This document shows, one piece after another, positions 19,688 through 27,806 of a stretch of 64,000 nucleotides of DNA (positions within the stretch are counted from its first letter, which is position 1; every line of letters begins with the position of its first letter). Both the position numbers and the translations under genes were made by a program. The notes under the pieces were generated by a model that did not search any database, was not told where the DNA came from, and saw only the letters and a program-made list of their open reading frames with translations. The stretch is from NCBI RefSeq assembly GCF_009649635.1, contig NZ_WJII01000007.1, positions 1 to 64,000 on the forward strand, read 5' to 3'. This DNA comes from Microbacterium sp. SYP-A9085. Its GTDB lineage: Bacteria; Actinomycetota; Actinomycetes; Actinomycetales; Microbacteriaceae.

Positions 19688-20590
19688 GTGAGGATCGAGT
19701 ACCCGGAGTTCGAGCGACGCCGTCCCCTCGGGCCGCGCGACCCGGGTGACGCGTGGGTCGTGACCGACGCGGGCGACCGGTACTGGGGCCGGTACGGCGC
19801 GGCCGGGCTGCTGGCGTACGACCGGGAGCGCGGCGTCCTGCTGCAGCATCGGGTGTCGTGGAGCCACTATGGCGACACGTGGGCTCTGCCCGGCGGCGCG
19901 CGCCATCAGGGCGAGTCCGCGCGCGACGGCGCGCTGCGCGAGGCACAGGAAGAGGCGGGCGTCCCCGACGGTGCGGTGCGGGCCCGGGCCGAGAGCGTGC
20001 TCGACCTCGACGTGTGGACGTACACGACGCTCATCGGCGACGTGACGGTGCCGTTCGAGCCGGTGATCAGCGATCCGGAGAGCCGGGCGCTCGCGTGGGT
20101 GCCCGCGGCGGAGGTCACGGATCTGCCGTTGCATCCCGGCTTTGCCGAATCGTGGCAGCGGCTGCGGGACCTTCTCGACGTGCGCCCGGTGCTCGTCGTG
20201 GATGCTGCGAACGTCGTGGGCTCGGTCCCGGACGGGTGGTGGCGGGACCGTGCGGGGGCGGCCGCGCGCCTGGCCGATCGGCTCGCCGCACTGGGCGATC
20301 GGGGCGTGGATGCTGCGGCTCTCGGGCTCGCGGAGGATCGGTGGTTCCCGGAGATCTCGCTCGTGGTCGAGGGGCAGGCGAACGCCGTCGAGCGGGACGG
20401 CGGTGCGGTGCGGATAGTGCGGGCGCCGGCATCCGGCGACGAGGCCATCGTCGCCGAGGCGGGGCGGCTCGTCGGTGCCGGTCGCTTGGTGACGGTTGTG
20501 ACGAGCGATCGCGGGCTCGCGGACCGCTGCACCGCGGCCGGCGCCACGGTGTACGGCACGCGCTGGCTGCACGACCTACTGCCCGCGTAG
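19688..20590 (+). CDS. NUDIX hydrolase fused to NYN/PIN-like domain
   Basis: 300 aa, GTG start; a CAGGCT -10-like box lies 6 nt upstream and there is no Shine-Dalgarno. Residues about 30-155 are a NUDIX domain with a complete box (G70, E76, R84-E85, E88-E89, G91). Residues about 166-298 form a second alpha/beta domain beginning VLVVDAANVVGSVPDG, with acidic residues at D172, D251 and D274 (the last in VTSDRGLADR), which resembles the NYN/PIN-like nuclease fold. The second-domain assignment is by eye. Nothing links it functionally to neighbours. Substrates are unknown. Confidence 0.8.
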   Translation: MRIEYPEFERRRPLGPRDPGDAWVVTDAGDRYWGRYGAAGLLAYDRERGVLLQHRVSWSHYGDTWALPGGARHQGESARDGALREAQEEAGVPDGAVRARAESVLDLDVWTYTTLIGDVTVPFEPVISDPESRALAWVPAAEVTDLPLHPGFAESWQRLRDLLDVRPVLVVDAANVVGSVPDGWWRDRAGAAARLADRLAALGDRGVDAAALGLAEDRWFPEISLVVEGQANAVERDGGAVRIVRAPASGDEAIVAEAGRLVGAGRLVTVVTSDRGLADRCTAAGATVYGTRWLHDLLPA

Positions 20591-20641
20591 CCGCGGCGCG
20601 GGACTCGGGCGTGACCGGCTTGCCCGCGTACCCGCGGCGCG
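20580..20641 (+). repeat. 41-bp-spaced direct repeat after NUDIX-NYN gene
   Basis: TGCCCGCGTA-N-CCGCGGCGCG occurs at 20580-20600 and again at 20621-20641; the first copy includes the stop codon of the NUDIX-NYN gene. It looks like a local duplication of the 3' end. No further copies were noticed. Confidence 0.5.
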
Positions 20642-20685
20642 CGATTCCACAGGGACTCAGGGCGGGGTTGCAGCAGCCTGCCGCC

Positions 20686-21042
20686 TCAGCGGCCCCGGAA
20701 GCGGTCGATCTCGCGGCGCTCGCGCTTCGTGGGGCGTCCGGCACCGCGGTCGCGCTGCGCGACCTGCGGCGCGGGCTCGCGTGCGGGGGTGCGATCGTCG
20801 ACGGCGGTGGCGGCGACAGCCGCGCCGACGCGCTTGGAGATCGGCTGGCGGACGATGAGGATCCGGTCGAACCCCGCGATGCGCACGCGCAGCTCGTCAC
20901 CGGGCCGCACCGGCTGCGCGGCCTTGGCCTTGTCGCCGTTCACCCGTACATGCCCCGCTCGGCATGCCGTCGTCGCGGCGGAGCGGGTCTTGAACACGCG
21001 CACCGCCCACAGCCAGGCGTCCACGCGTGCACTGTCAGCCAC
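20686..21042 (-). CDS. S4-domain RNA-binding protein (Hsp15/HslR-like)
   Basis: 118 aa from GTG 21042. The S4 fold is clear: RVDAWLWAVRVFKTRSAATTACRAGHVRVNG, then VRPGDELRV. The C-terminus is basic (GRPTKRERREIDRF). Family members bind stalled 50S subunits or structured RNA. The frame is open much further upstream but that part overlaps the GNAT gene and is not coding-like. Confidence 0.88.
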   Translation of the reverse strand: MADSARVDAWLWAVRVFKTRSAATTACRAGHVRVNGDKAKAAQPVRPGDELRVRIAGFDRILIVRQPISKRVGAAVAATAVDDRTPAREPAPQVAQRDRGAGRPTKRERREIDRFRGR

Positions 21043-21053
21043 GGCGGCCGCCG

Positions 21054-21641
21054 TCAGCCGGCCTGAGCGAAGTCGAGCTCGACGGTCGTGCGGTGCGGCT
21101 TCGGCCTGGCGACCTCGCGGAAGCCAGCGGCCAGGAACACCGACAGGATTCCGATGTACAGGTCGTTCGTGGGCGTGTCCCGCACAGCCGTGTCGGTCGG
21201 GTATGCCTCGAGCACCCGTGCGCCGCCGGCGCGGGCGTGCTCGACGGCCGCCTCGAGAAGCTTCGCGGTGAGCCCCTGCCCGCGGAATTCGCGCCGCACG
21301 ACGAAGCACGTCACGGCCCAGACATCCGGGTCGTCCCACGGGTGCGGGGAGCCCGCGAACGCCCGCGTCCGGGAGAGGCGCGGCTGCTTCGTGCGCGGTG
21401 CGACGCGGACCCAGCCGGCGGCGACGCCGTCGACATAGGCGATCAGGGCTGGCGCAGGGGACTCGGCCAGCTCGATGCGCAGCCGCTCTTCCTTCTCGGC
21501 GCGCGTCAGCGCATCGAACTGGCGGCCTGTCAGCAGCCACCACTGGCACTGGCACGACGCACCGTCACCGCCCCCGGTGAGGGCGTGCTCGGCGTCGTCG
21601 AATCGGTCCTGGGTGGCGGGCGCGACGGTGATCGTGGCCAT
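21054..21641 (-). CDS. GNAT-family acetyltransferase
   Basis: 195 aa from ATG 21641; ATG 21671 is an alternative that adds about ten residues. It contains the Trp/Cys-rich CQCQWWLLTG segment and the acetyl-CoA loop REFRGQGLTAKLLEAAV near residue 128. It is 11 bp upstream of the S4 gene on the same strand, so they may be co-transcribed. Acceptor unknown. Confidence 0.85.
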   Translation of the reverse strand: MATITVAPATQDRFDDAEHALTGGGDGASCQCQWWLLTGRQFDALTRAEKEERLRIELAESPAPALIAYVDGVAAGWVRVAPRTKQPRLSRTRAFAGSPHPWDDPDVWAVTCFVVRREFRGQGLTAKLLEAAVEHARAGGARVLEAYPTDTAVRDTPTNDLYIGILSVFLAAGFREVARPKPHRTTVELDFAQAG

Positions 21642-21743
21642 GTGATTCACCGTAAGGGGCACGTCCGACATCGACAAGGACGCACCCAAGCCTGTCCGCG
21701 TGTCGCACATCGTGCGGGTCGGCAGGATCCGGCACGGCGTGTC

Positions 21744-21813
21744 CTGAGACGCGAACTCCGAGTGGTCTCAGAAGAGGCGGCCAGGGATGCCCGGATCCCG
21801 CATCTTCTGAGAC
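21744..21813. repeat. Nested, mutually exclusive inverted repeats
   Basis: GTCTCAGAAGA (21765-21775) pairs perfectly with TCTTCTGAGAC (21803-21813), 27 nt apart. CTGAGAC at 21744-21750 can instead pair with GTCTCAG at 21765-21771. TGAGACGCG occurs twice (about 21745 and 21809). It lies between the GNAT gene start (minus) and tRNA-Pro (plus), so it could be a leader structure or a repeat element. Confidence 0.6.
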
Positions 21814-21843
21814 GCGCGGCGTTCGCCCCCGCCGTCGCCGCGG

Positions 21844-21873
21844 TTCGCAGGCGCCTGCGCGAGCGGGTAGGAT
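21844..21873 (+). promoter_or_regulatory. tRNA-Pro promoter
   Basis: TTCGCA at 21844-21849 and TAGGAT at 21868-21873 with an 18-bp spacer, ending 27 bp before the tRNA. Plausible sigma-70-type promoter. Confidence 0.45.
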
Positions 21874-21900
21874 GGGGGAGTTGTCCGTTCCGGCGGGCAT

Positions 21901-21974
<74 letters not shown>

Positions 21975-21997
21975 CAGAACAGAACCAAACCAACACG

Positions 21998-22027
21998 GGC
22001 CCGGGATCTCGCAAGAGATTCCGGGCC
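21998..22027 (+). terminator. Terminator after tRNA-Pro
   Basis: 13-bp stem GGCCCGGGATCTC / GAGATTCCGGGCC with one G-T pair and a 4-nt GCAA loop, 23 nt after the tRNA. No U-tract, as is common in high-GC genomes. Confidence 0.75.
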
Positions 22028-22176
22028 TCGCGCATATCCGCGAAATGGCGGCGGCTCCCCGCGGCGCTGAGAGATTCCTATCGACGTCCGATGGATGCTG
22101 CACCGGGCCCGATCTCGGGCGGATGATTCTCGCAGGGGACGCCGCGATACCGCCGCGCCTGCCGCGGGAGGCCACG

Positions 22177-22632
22177 ATGACAGCGCACAGCGGGGACCGC
22201 GCGCCAGTTCCCCTTGACCAGCCGTACTACGGTGCGACCCTTCCGATCGCGTTCACGCGCTTCTGGCGGAAGTACGCGACCTTCAGCGGCCGCGCGAGTC
22301 GCAGTGAGTTCTGGTGGTGGATGCTGTGCGGCGGCATCGTCGCAGCCGTGATCGTCGCGATCTACGTTCCGTCCCTCCTCGCTGCGCGCACCGGGCACGG
22401 CCTGCGCTGGGACACCGGCCTCACCGTGACGGTCGTCCTCGCCGGAGCCTGGTTCGTCGCAGCCATCGTCCCGTCGCTCGCGCTGGCCTGGCGCCGCCTG
22501 CACGACGCGAACCTGCGCGGGCTGTTCTGGCTGCTCGGCCTGATCCCGAGCGTCGGCTGGATCATGATGCTCGTGCTCATTCTGCAGCCCACGAACCCCC
22601 GCGGCATCCGGTTCGACCGCGCGGCCGCGTAG
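22177..22632 (+). CDS. DUF805 family membrane protein
   Basis: 151 aa from ATG 22177 with GGGAGG upstream. Residues 27-45 hold the family motif RFWRKYATFSGRASRSEFWWW; several hydrophobic segments follow (about 48-68, 82-103 and 122-140) and the WRRLHDANLRGLFWLLGLIP motif. It is an inner-membrane protein of unknown function. No operon partners on this strand. Confidence 0.85.
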   Translation: MTAHSGDRAPVPLDQPYYGATLPIAFTRFWRKYATFSGRASRSEFWWWMLCGGIVAAVIVAIYVPSLLAARTGHGLRWDTGLTVTVVLAGAWFVAAIVPSLALAWRRLHDANLRGLFWLLGLIPSVGWIMMLVLILQPTNPRGIRFDRAAA

Positions 22633-22651
22633 TCCACGCCCGTCGGCTCGA

Positions 22652-23038
22652 TCAGCTGTTGCCGAGCACCTCCGCCACGCTTCGCGGCGGCACGCCCGGC
22701 CCACCCACGAGCATCCCCGCCGGCACCTGCCACGCCGTCAACTCGGGCGTGAACCGCCCCGCCTGCACGCCCGGGTCCGCAGCCACCAGCACCCGCGCCT
22801 CCTCCATCGGGCACGTCATCACGCTGATCCCCACGACCTCCCCGCCGTCGTCCACCGGCCCGGCCGCTATCAGCACGCCGCGGCGCCACAGCTCGTGGAT
22901 GTACGCGAGGTGCGCATCCTGGACCCTCGTCCCCTCAGCGGCGTCGAGCGTCGGCCGGTCCGCGACGCGGATCAGCCGCACGAACACCAGATCGTCGAAC
23001 TGCATCATTCCGGCATTCTCCTCGACTTCGCCCGTCAT
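22652..23038 (-). CDS. YciI-like protein
   Basis: 128 aa. ATG 23038 overlaps the epimerase stop (ATGA). The core is FVRLIRVADRP, then HLAYIHELWRRGVLIAAGPVDD, typical of the YciI/DGPF ferredoxin-like fold with its conserved His-Asp region. Third gene of the TetR-controlled operon. Enzymatic role unknown; some relatives act in catabolic clusters. Confidence 0.78.
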   Translation of the reverse strand: MTGEVEENAGMMQFDDLVFVRLIRVADRPTLDAAEGTRVQDAHLAYIHELWRRGVLIAAGPVDDGGEVVGISVMTCPMEEARVLVAADPGVQAGRFTPELTAWQVPAGMLVGGPGVPPRSVAEVLGNS

Positions 23039-23973
23039 GCCACCGCAGACTGTCGGCCGGCCTCATGCGCCCACCCCTCGGCAGTCGTGGTGAAGCGCGG
23101 CGCCCACCCCAATTCCTCATGCGCCTTGGCGCTCGTGACCTCGAGATCCATCCGCGTCATCAGTTCTGCCGCATACGGCGCCGCCGCCCGCAGCATCCAG
23201 ATCGGCATCCGCAGCGGAGCCGGCGTGCCGAACGCGCGCGCCGCATCGTCGAGGTAGCCCGCCCAGGTCTGCCGGGTTCCGTCGGTGATGTTGTACGCCG
23301 CGCCGGGGATACCGCGCTCCAACGCCGCGACGGTCGCCGCCGCCGCGTCCTCATGATGGATGAACGGCACCGCGCCGGTCGCGCGCGACGCCGGCAGGCC
23401 GCGTCGCCGCAGCATCCGCGTGACGGTGCCCGCGTCGAGCCCGTAGAACAGCCCGTACCGCAGCGCGATGCCATCCACGCCCGGCGCGGTGCGGACGAGA
23501 TCCTCGTTCCGGGCGAGCGCGACGACCGTGGCATCCGTGGGCAGATCCTCGGCGTGGCCGAACTCCGTCGACTCATCCACCGGCCCCGCGTACCGACGCC
23601 GATATGCGTACCCGAACACGATCGACTGCGTGAGGAAGCGGGTCGCCCCCAGCTGCGCGGCCGCAGCGAGCAGGTTCTCCGTGCCCGTCGTGCGCAGGAC
23701 ATTCGTCGCCGTCATCGCCCCGTAGCGGATCGGCGGCTTCTGCAGTGCGGTCAGCTCATGGATGACCGCGTCGGCGCGATGTCCGGCCAGAGCGCGCAGC
23801 AGCGCTTCGCGATCCAGGACGTCGGTGACAACCGGTGTCCCGCCCAGCGCGCGGATGCGGTCGACGGAGCCGGGTCGACGACCCAGCCCGATCACGTCGT
23901 GCCCGGATGCGACCAGCTGCGGCAGCAGCGCCCGGGCCAGGGTGCCGGATGCTCCGGCCAGCAATACTCTCAT
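23035..23973 (-). CDS. NAD(P)-dependent epimerase/reductase
   Basis: 312 aa from ATG 23973, AGGAG 7-11 nt upstream. The Rossmann motif is MRVLLAGASGTLARALLPQL; an extended-SDR pattern follows, although the usual YxxxK is not obvious (TQSIVFGYAYRRRYAG at about 115-130). It overlaps tetR by 4 nt and yciI by 4 nt. Probably an atypical SDR-type oxidoreductase induced by the ligand of the TetR regulator. Confidence 0.83.
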   Translation of the reverse strand: MRVLLAGASGTLARALLPQLVASGHDVIGLGRRPGSVDRIRALGGTPVVTDVLDREALLRALAGHRADAVIHELTALQKPPIRYGAMTATNVLRTTGTENLLAAAAQLGATRFLTQSIVFGYAYRRRYAGPVDESTEFGHAEDLPTDATVVALARNEDLVRTAPGVDGIALRYGLFYGLDAGTVTRMLRRRGLPASRATGAVPFIHHEDAAAATVAALERGIPGAAYNITDGTRQTWAGYLDDAARAFGTPAPLRMPIWMLRAAAPYAAELMTRMDLEVTSAKAHEELGWAPRFTTTAEGWAHEAGRQSAVA

Positions 23974-24569
23974 GTCGCTTCTCCTGTCTCGGCCGGGCGG
24001 GCGCTGATGCTCCCGGCGACCAGATCGGTGAGGGCATCGAGGAATCGCTCGGTGCCGATGCCCAGGGGGTCCTCGCCAAAGACATCGCACAGCGTCCAGT
24101 GGTGCGAGACGGCGGCGATCGCGACCGCCGCGACGGCTTCGGCATCCGCGTCCGGCAGCAGGCGGGCGAACGCGCCGGCCAGCAGCGCATGCAGGCGCCG
24201 CAGCTCTTCATCCCGGAACTGGGCGAGCAGGTCCGGGAACGCCCCGAGGTCGCGCAGCAGGATGCGGTTCAGATAGCGCTCGGACTGCAGCCGCTGCAGG
24301 CCCGCCGCCGCCACGCCGCGGATCGCGGCGCGCCGGTCTCCGCTCGCCTCCAGTTGCGCGAGCAGCTGCGGGATATCGTCGGCCGCCCCGATCCGGGCCT
24401 GGATGCCGGCGGCCAGCAGGTCCCGCTTCGAGCGGAAATGCTTGTAGAGCCCGCCGGAGCCGCCCGACAGCCCCGCCTCCTCCTCGATCTGGGCGATCGA
24501 CGTGCCCGCGTACCCGTGCCGGGCGAACAGCCGGAGCGCGCCATCCAGGAGGCGGTCACGGGTGGTCAC
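23970..24569 (-). CDS. TetR-family transcriptional regulator
   Basis: 199 aa, GTG 24569. N-terminal HTH: LFARHGYAGTSIAQIEEEAG, then GGLYKHFRSKRDLL. The C-terminal domain is unassigned. First gene of a three-gene operon (regulator, epimerase, YciI-like), so it is probably an autorepressor acting at the inverted repeat 24577-24592 that overlaps its own promoter. The start lies 6 nt after the -10 box and is leaderless. Confidence 0.9.
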   Translation of the reverse strand: MTTRDRLLDGALRLFARHGYAGTSIAQIEEEAGLSGGSGGLYKHFRSKRDLLAAGIQARIGAADDIPQLLAQLEASGDRRAAIRGVAAAGLQRLQSERYLNRILLRDLGAFPDLLAQFRDEELRRLHALLAGAFARLLPDADAEAVAAVAIAAVSHHWTLCDVFGEDPLGIGTERFLDALTDLVAGSISARPAETGEAT

Positions 24570-24575
24570 ACGAGG

Positions 24576-24604
24576 AAAGTAACCACTTACTTACCGTTTG
24601 TCAA
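24576..24604 (-). promoter_or_regulatory. tetR promoter with embedded operator
   Basis: Read on the minus strand: perfect -35 TTGACA (24604-24599), 17-bp spacer, -10 TACTTT (24581-24576), then 6 nt to the GTG. The palindrome AAGTAA-CCAC-TTACTT (24577-24592) covers the -10 and half the spacer, a classic autorepression layout. Confidence 0.8.
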
Positions 24605-24699
24605 GACACAACCGCCGTGTGCCACGCAACGATCCCGAGCACAAGCCCCTGCCGCCGATTTCCGCGTCGTCGTACCGTGACGAAGACAGGAGGACCACC

Positions 24700-25098
24700 A
24701 TGCCCGCATCGAAGGAAATGCCCGACACCATCAAGCGCTCGCCGAAGCACGCGCAGTCCATCTGGTCGAAGGCGCACGACTCCGCCGTCGACGAATACGG
24801 CGAGGGCGAGCGCGCGCACCGCACCGCGTTCTCGGCGCTCAAGCACGAATACGAGAAGGTCGGCGACCACTGGGAGAAGAAGGACAAGGCCGGCCCCAGC
24901 GACCGCAAGGCGGCCGGCGGCCGCAATTCCCCAGGCAAGACCCGCGGCGGCGTGAACGCCAACGCTTCGAAGCAGCATCTGTACGACGTCGCCAAGAAGC
25001 TCGACATCAGCGGACGCAGCACGATGGACAAGGGGCAGCTGGTCGACGCTATCGAGAAGGCGAACCGGCGCGAGACCCGCAAGGCACGGGAGAAGTGA
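24700..25098 (+). CDS. ChaB-family protein with Rho_N/SAP-like C-terminus
   Basis: 132 aa from ATG 24700 with AGGAGG 5-10 nt upstream. ChaB domain at residues 1-60 (MPDTIKRSPKHAQSIWSKAHDSA, ending near YEKVGDHW), a Lys/Gly-rich linker, then a helix-extension-helix element (KQHLYDVAKKLDISGRSTMDK) of Rho_N/SAP type near the C-terminus. Highly basic. DNA binding is plausible from the SAP-like part. Single gene, convergent with the amidotransferase. Confidence 0.82.
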   Translation: MPASKEMPDTIKRSPKHAQSIWSKAHDSAVDEYGEGERAHRTAFSALKHEYEKVGDHWEKKDKAGPSDRKAAGGRNSPGKTRGGVNANASKQHLYDVAKKLDISGRSTMDKGQLVDAIEKANRRETRKAREK

Positions 25099-25104
25099 CC
25101 CAGA

Positions 25105-25902
25105 TCAGACGGGGAGGAGTTCGAGGCGCGTGATCTCGCGCGTGGCGACGTCGATCATCGCGGCGCTGTCGGCGGGCACCGGCGACCATCCCGGCGCGTT
25201 CAGCCCGCTCGAGATGACCTGCACGCACGTGTCGGTGACGCGATAGTCCATCGCGTAGTACTCGTTCTCGTGCCGGAATGGGATGGCATCCGGCGACTCG
25301 AACAGCGCCCGAAGGCCCGCACGCGGCGAGTCCGCACGGCTGTTGACATGGACGGCGAAAAGGTGCCGGGATGTCAGTAGCAGTGCGTTCAGGCTGCTGT
25401 TCGGGAACTCCCGCATGAGCATGCGGAGCGCGAGCGTCACCCCACGGGCCTCGTCGCCCTCCTGCTCGATGCACTGCACCACGAGCCGGAAATACCGCTC
25501 GCTGTCGGTGGTGCCCGCCAGCCTCGCGCGCGAGGCGGTCGTCAGCATCCCTTCGAGCCGATCGATGGGGGCTATGTGCCCGTTGTGTGCGAACGCGAAC
25601 GGGCCGTCGGCGAACGGATGCGTGTTCTGCAGGCCGACGGCAAGGCCCCCGGTCGCCCAGCGCAGGTGCACGAACCCCGCCGCCCCCAGCGGCCGCGCGG
25701 CCAATCGCGCGTACTCCGGATCGTCATCGGCGGACGCCGGCGAGCGCGCCGTCCGTGTCCACCCCGCCTCGTCGAGCCACGCCATGCCCCACCCGTCGTT
25801 GTGCACGCGGGCCAACGCGGTGAAGTCGCGGAATCCCTCGGGACCGAGCTCGTCGACGACCGCGGTCGGGCGGTCGGAGACGTATCCGAACAGTCGGCAC
25901 AT
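25105..25902 (-). CDS. Class II glutamine amidotransferase (YafJ/EgtC-like)
   Basis: 265 aa from ATG 25902, chosen because MCRLFGYVS places the nucleophilic Cys at residue 2. NTN-hydrolase motifs follow: HNDGWGMAW near 35, HLRWAT near 79 and FAHNGHI near 104. A CTATAG/GGAAGG region precedes it. It hydrolyses gamma-glutamyl amides. It is divergent from a GCS2-type ligase at 25985, recalling the EgtA/EgtC pair of ergothioneine synthesis, but EgtB and EgtD are not seen. Confidence 0.85.
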   Translation of the reverse strand: MCRLFGYVSDRPTAVVDELGPEGFRDFTALARVHNDGWGMAWLDEAGWTRTARSPASADDDPEYARLAARPLGAAGFVHLRWATGGLAVGLQNTHPFADGPFAFAHNGHIAPIDRLEGMLTTASRARLAGTTDSERYFRLVVQCIEQEGDEARGVTLALRMLMREFPNSSLNALLLTSRHLFAVHVNSRADSPRAGLRALFESPDAIPFRHENEYYAMDYRVTDTCVQVISSGLNAPGWSPVPADSAAMIDVATREITRLELLPV

Positions 25903-25984
25903 CGTCTGAAGCCTTCCTATAGCGCGTCTCGAGGCTCTCGCCAAGCCCGCGCGCCCGCAAGGCGTTGACTGGGACCCTGAACGT

Positions 25985-27085
25985 ATGCGCAGCATCGGAG
26001 TGGAGGAGGAGCTTCTGCTCGTGAACGCCGAGAGCGGCGTCCCGCGCGCGGTCGCCGCCCGCGCCATCGCACATGCCGACGTCGTGGCGCGCGAGTCAGG
26101 CGGATCCCTCGACCACGAGCTGCAGCAGCAACAGCTGGAGACCGACACGGCGCCGACCACCGACATCGACGTCCTCGCCCACGACATCCGCGCATGGCGA
26201 CGGACCGCCATCGACGCGGCGCGGCAGGCCGGCGCCCGGATCATCGCCTCCGGCACCTCGCCGCTCCCCGTCGAACCGCGGATCGTGTCGCACGAGCGGT
26301 ATCAGCGCATGGTGGACCAGTTCGGGCTCACCACGAACGAACAGCTCACCTGCGCCTGCCATGTGCACGTCGCCATCGACTCCCGCGCGGAGGGCATCGG
26401 CATCCTTGACCGGATCCGCACCGTCACGCCGATCCTCACCGCACTGAGCGCCAACTCTCCGTTCTGGCAGGGCAAGGACAGCGGGTACGCGAGCTTCCGG
26501 TCCCAGGCACTGCAGCGATGGCCGACATCCGGCCCCCAGGAGGTGTTCGGGTCGGTCGCGGCGTACGACCGGCTCGTGGACGGGATGCTGGCCTCCGGCG
26601 TGATGCTCGACCGGGGCATGGTGTACTTCGACACCCGGCTCTCGCACCGCTATCCGACCATCGAGATCCGGGTCGCCGACGTCTGTGCGGATGTCCGCGA
26701 GACGGTGCTGATCGCGACCGTGTGCCGGGCCATGGTGGAGACGGCGGCGCGGGCGTGGCGCGCCGGCGACCCCGCGCCTCCCGTCCCCGCCACGCTGCTG
26801 CGCCTCGCCACCTGGCAGGCCGGGCGCCACGGACTCTCAGAGAATCTGATCGACCCGACAACGCTGCAGCCGCGCCCGGCCCGGCAGGTCGTGGACGACC
26901 TGCTGCGCACGGTCGGCCCGGCACTGCGCGACAGCGGCGACGAGGAACGCGTGCGCGCCGACGTGGACTGGCTGTTCCGGCGCGGCACCGGCGCCGACCG
27001 CCAACGGGCGGTGTACGAGAAGACCGGCCGGCTCAGCGACGTCGTCGCGCAGCTCGCACGCGTCACGGCGGGGCAGGACGAATGA
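25985..27085 (+). CDS. ybdK: Carboxylate-amine ligase, GCS2/YbdK type
   Basis: 366 aa. Begins MRSIGVEEELLLVNAESG, the GVEEE motif of glutamate-cysteine ligase 2 (YbdK), with HELQQQQLETDTAP near 40 and the CACHVHVAID metal/active-site motif near 123. Length is typical. YbdK has weak glutamate-cysteine ligase activity; the physiological product is unknown. No Shine-Dalgarno; its start is 82 bp from the divergent amidotransferase start. Confidence 0.88.
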   Translation: MRSIGVEEELLLVNAESGVPRAVAARAIAHADVVARESGGSLDHELQQQQLETDTAPTTDIDVLAHDIRAWRRTAIDAARQAGARIIASGTSPLPVEPRIVSHERYQRMVDQFGLTTNEQLTCACHVHVAIDSRAEGIGILDRIRTVTPILTALSANSPFWQGKDSGYASFRSQALQRWPTSGPQEVFGSVAAYDRLVDGMLASGVMLDRGMVYFDTRLSHRYPTIEIRVADVCADVRETVLIATVCRAMVETAARAWRAGDPAPPVPATLLRLATWQAGRHGLSENLIDPTTLQPRPARQVVDDLLRTVGPALRDSGDEERVRADVDWLFRRGTGADRQRAVYEKTGRLSDVVAQLARVTAGQDE

Positions 27086-27159
27086 CCGTGGCCCGGCGGT
27101 GACGCTTACCGTCTTCCCGCGGGAAACGGAAGGCCCCTGGAGACTCCGCGCCGCCCGCG

Positions 27160-27165
27160 TAGCCT
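27160..27165 (+). promoter_or_regulatory. -10 box of flavin reductase gene
   Basis: TAGCCT, then exactly 6 nt, then ATG 27172. No ribosome-binding site, consistent with a leaderless transcript. Confidence 0.5.
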
Positions 27166-27171
27166 CGCCGC

Positions 27172-27783
27172 ATGGACATCCCCCTGACCGCCCTCCTTCT
27201 CAACTGCACCCTGAAGCCCTCGCCCTCCGAATCCAGCACCGAGGTGCTCGGCCGGCAGGTGCTCGACGCGCTCGCCGAGCACGACGTCGCCGGCGACGTC
27301 ATCCGCATCGTCGACCACACCGTCCTGCCGGGCGTGGAGACCGACATGGGCGGCGACGACGAGTGGCCGCAGATCCGGGCCGCGATCCTGGACGCCGACA
27401 TCATCGTGTTCGGCACGCCCACGTGGATGGGCCAGCACTCCAGCGTCGCCCAGCGGGTGCTGGAGCGCCTGGACGCCGAGCTGGGCGAGACGGATGCCGC
27501 CGGCCGGCCGATTCTGTTCGACAAGGTCGCGGTCCCCGTCGTCGTGGGCAACGAGGACGGCGCGCACCACATCACCGGCATCCTCACCCAGTCCCTCGGG
27601 GATGTCGGCTTCACGATCCCCGCCCAGTCATCGGTGTACTGGAACGGCGCGGCGATGCAGAAGGTCGACTACAAGGACATCGACGGCGCCCCCGAGGCGG
27701 TGGCCGCGCTCACCAGGACCGCCGCCGCGAACGCCGCCCACGCGGCGCGTCTGCTCAGAGCGGAACCCTATCCCGTCGGTTGA
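27172..27783 (+). CDS. Flavodoxin-like NAD(P)H:FMN reductase
   Basis: 203 aa. Flavodoxin fold: ALLLNCTLKPSPSESSTEVL phosphate loop at the N-terminus, ADIIVFGTPTWMGQHSS near 88 and VVVGNEDGAHHI near 125. Predicted cytosolic flavoprotein reductase. The next gene follows after 23 bp and may have its own start signal. Substrate unknown. Confidence 0.85.
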   Translation: MDIPLTALLLNCTLKPSPSESSTEVLGRQVLDALAEHDVAGDVIRIVDHTVLPGVETDMGGDDEWPQIRAAILDADIIVFGTPTWMGQHSSVAQRVLERLDAELGETDAAGRPILFDKVAVPVVVGNEDGAHHITGILTQSLGDVGFTIPAQSSVYWNGAAMQKVDYKDIDGAPEAVAALTRTAAANAAHAARLLRAEPYPVG

Positions 27784-27806
27784 GCCCGTCTGCCACACTC
27801 GACCGC

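Noticed and set aside
25105..27085. Ergothioneine (egt) cluster
   Set aside because: EgtB and EgtD are missing, the genes are divergent, and the ligase looks like YbdK.
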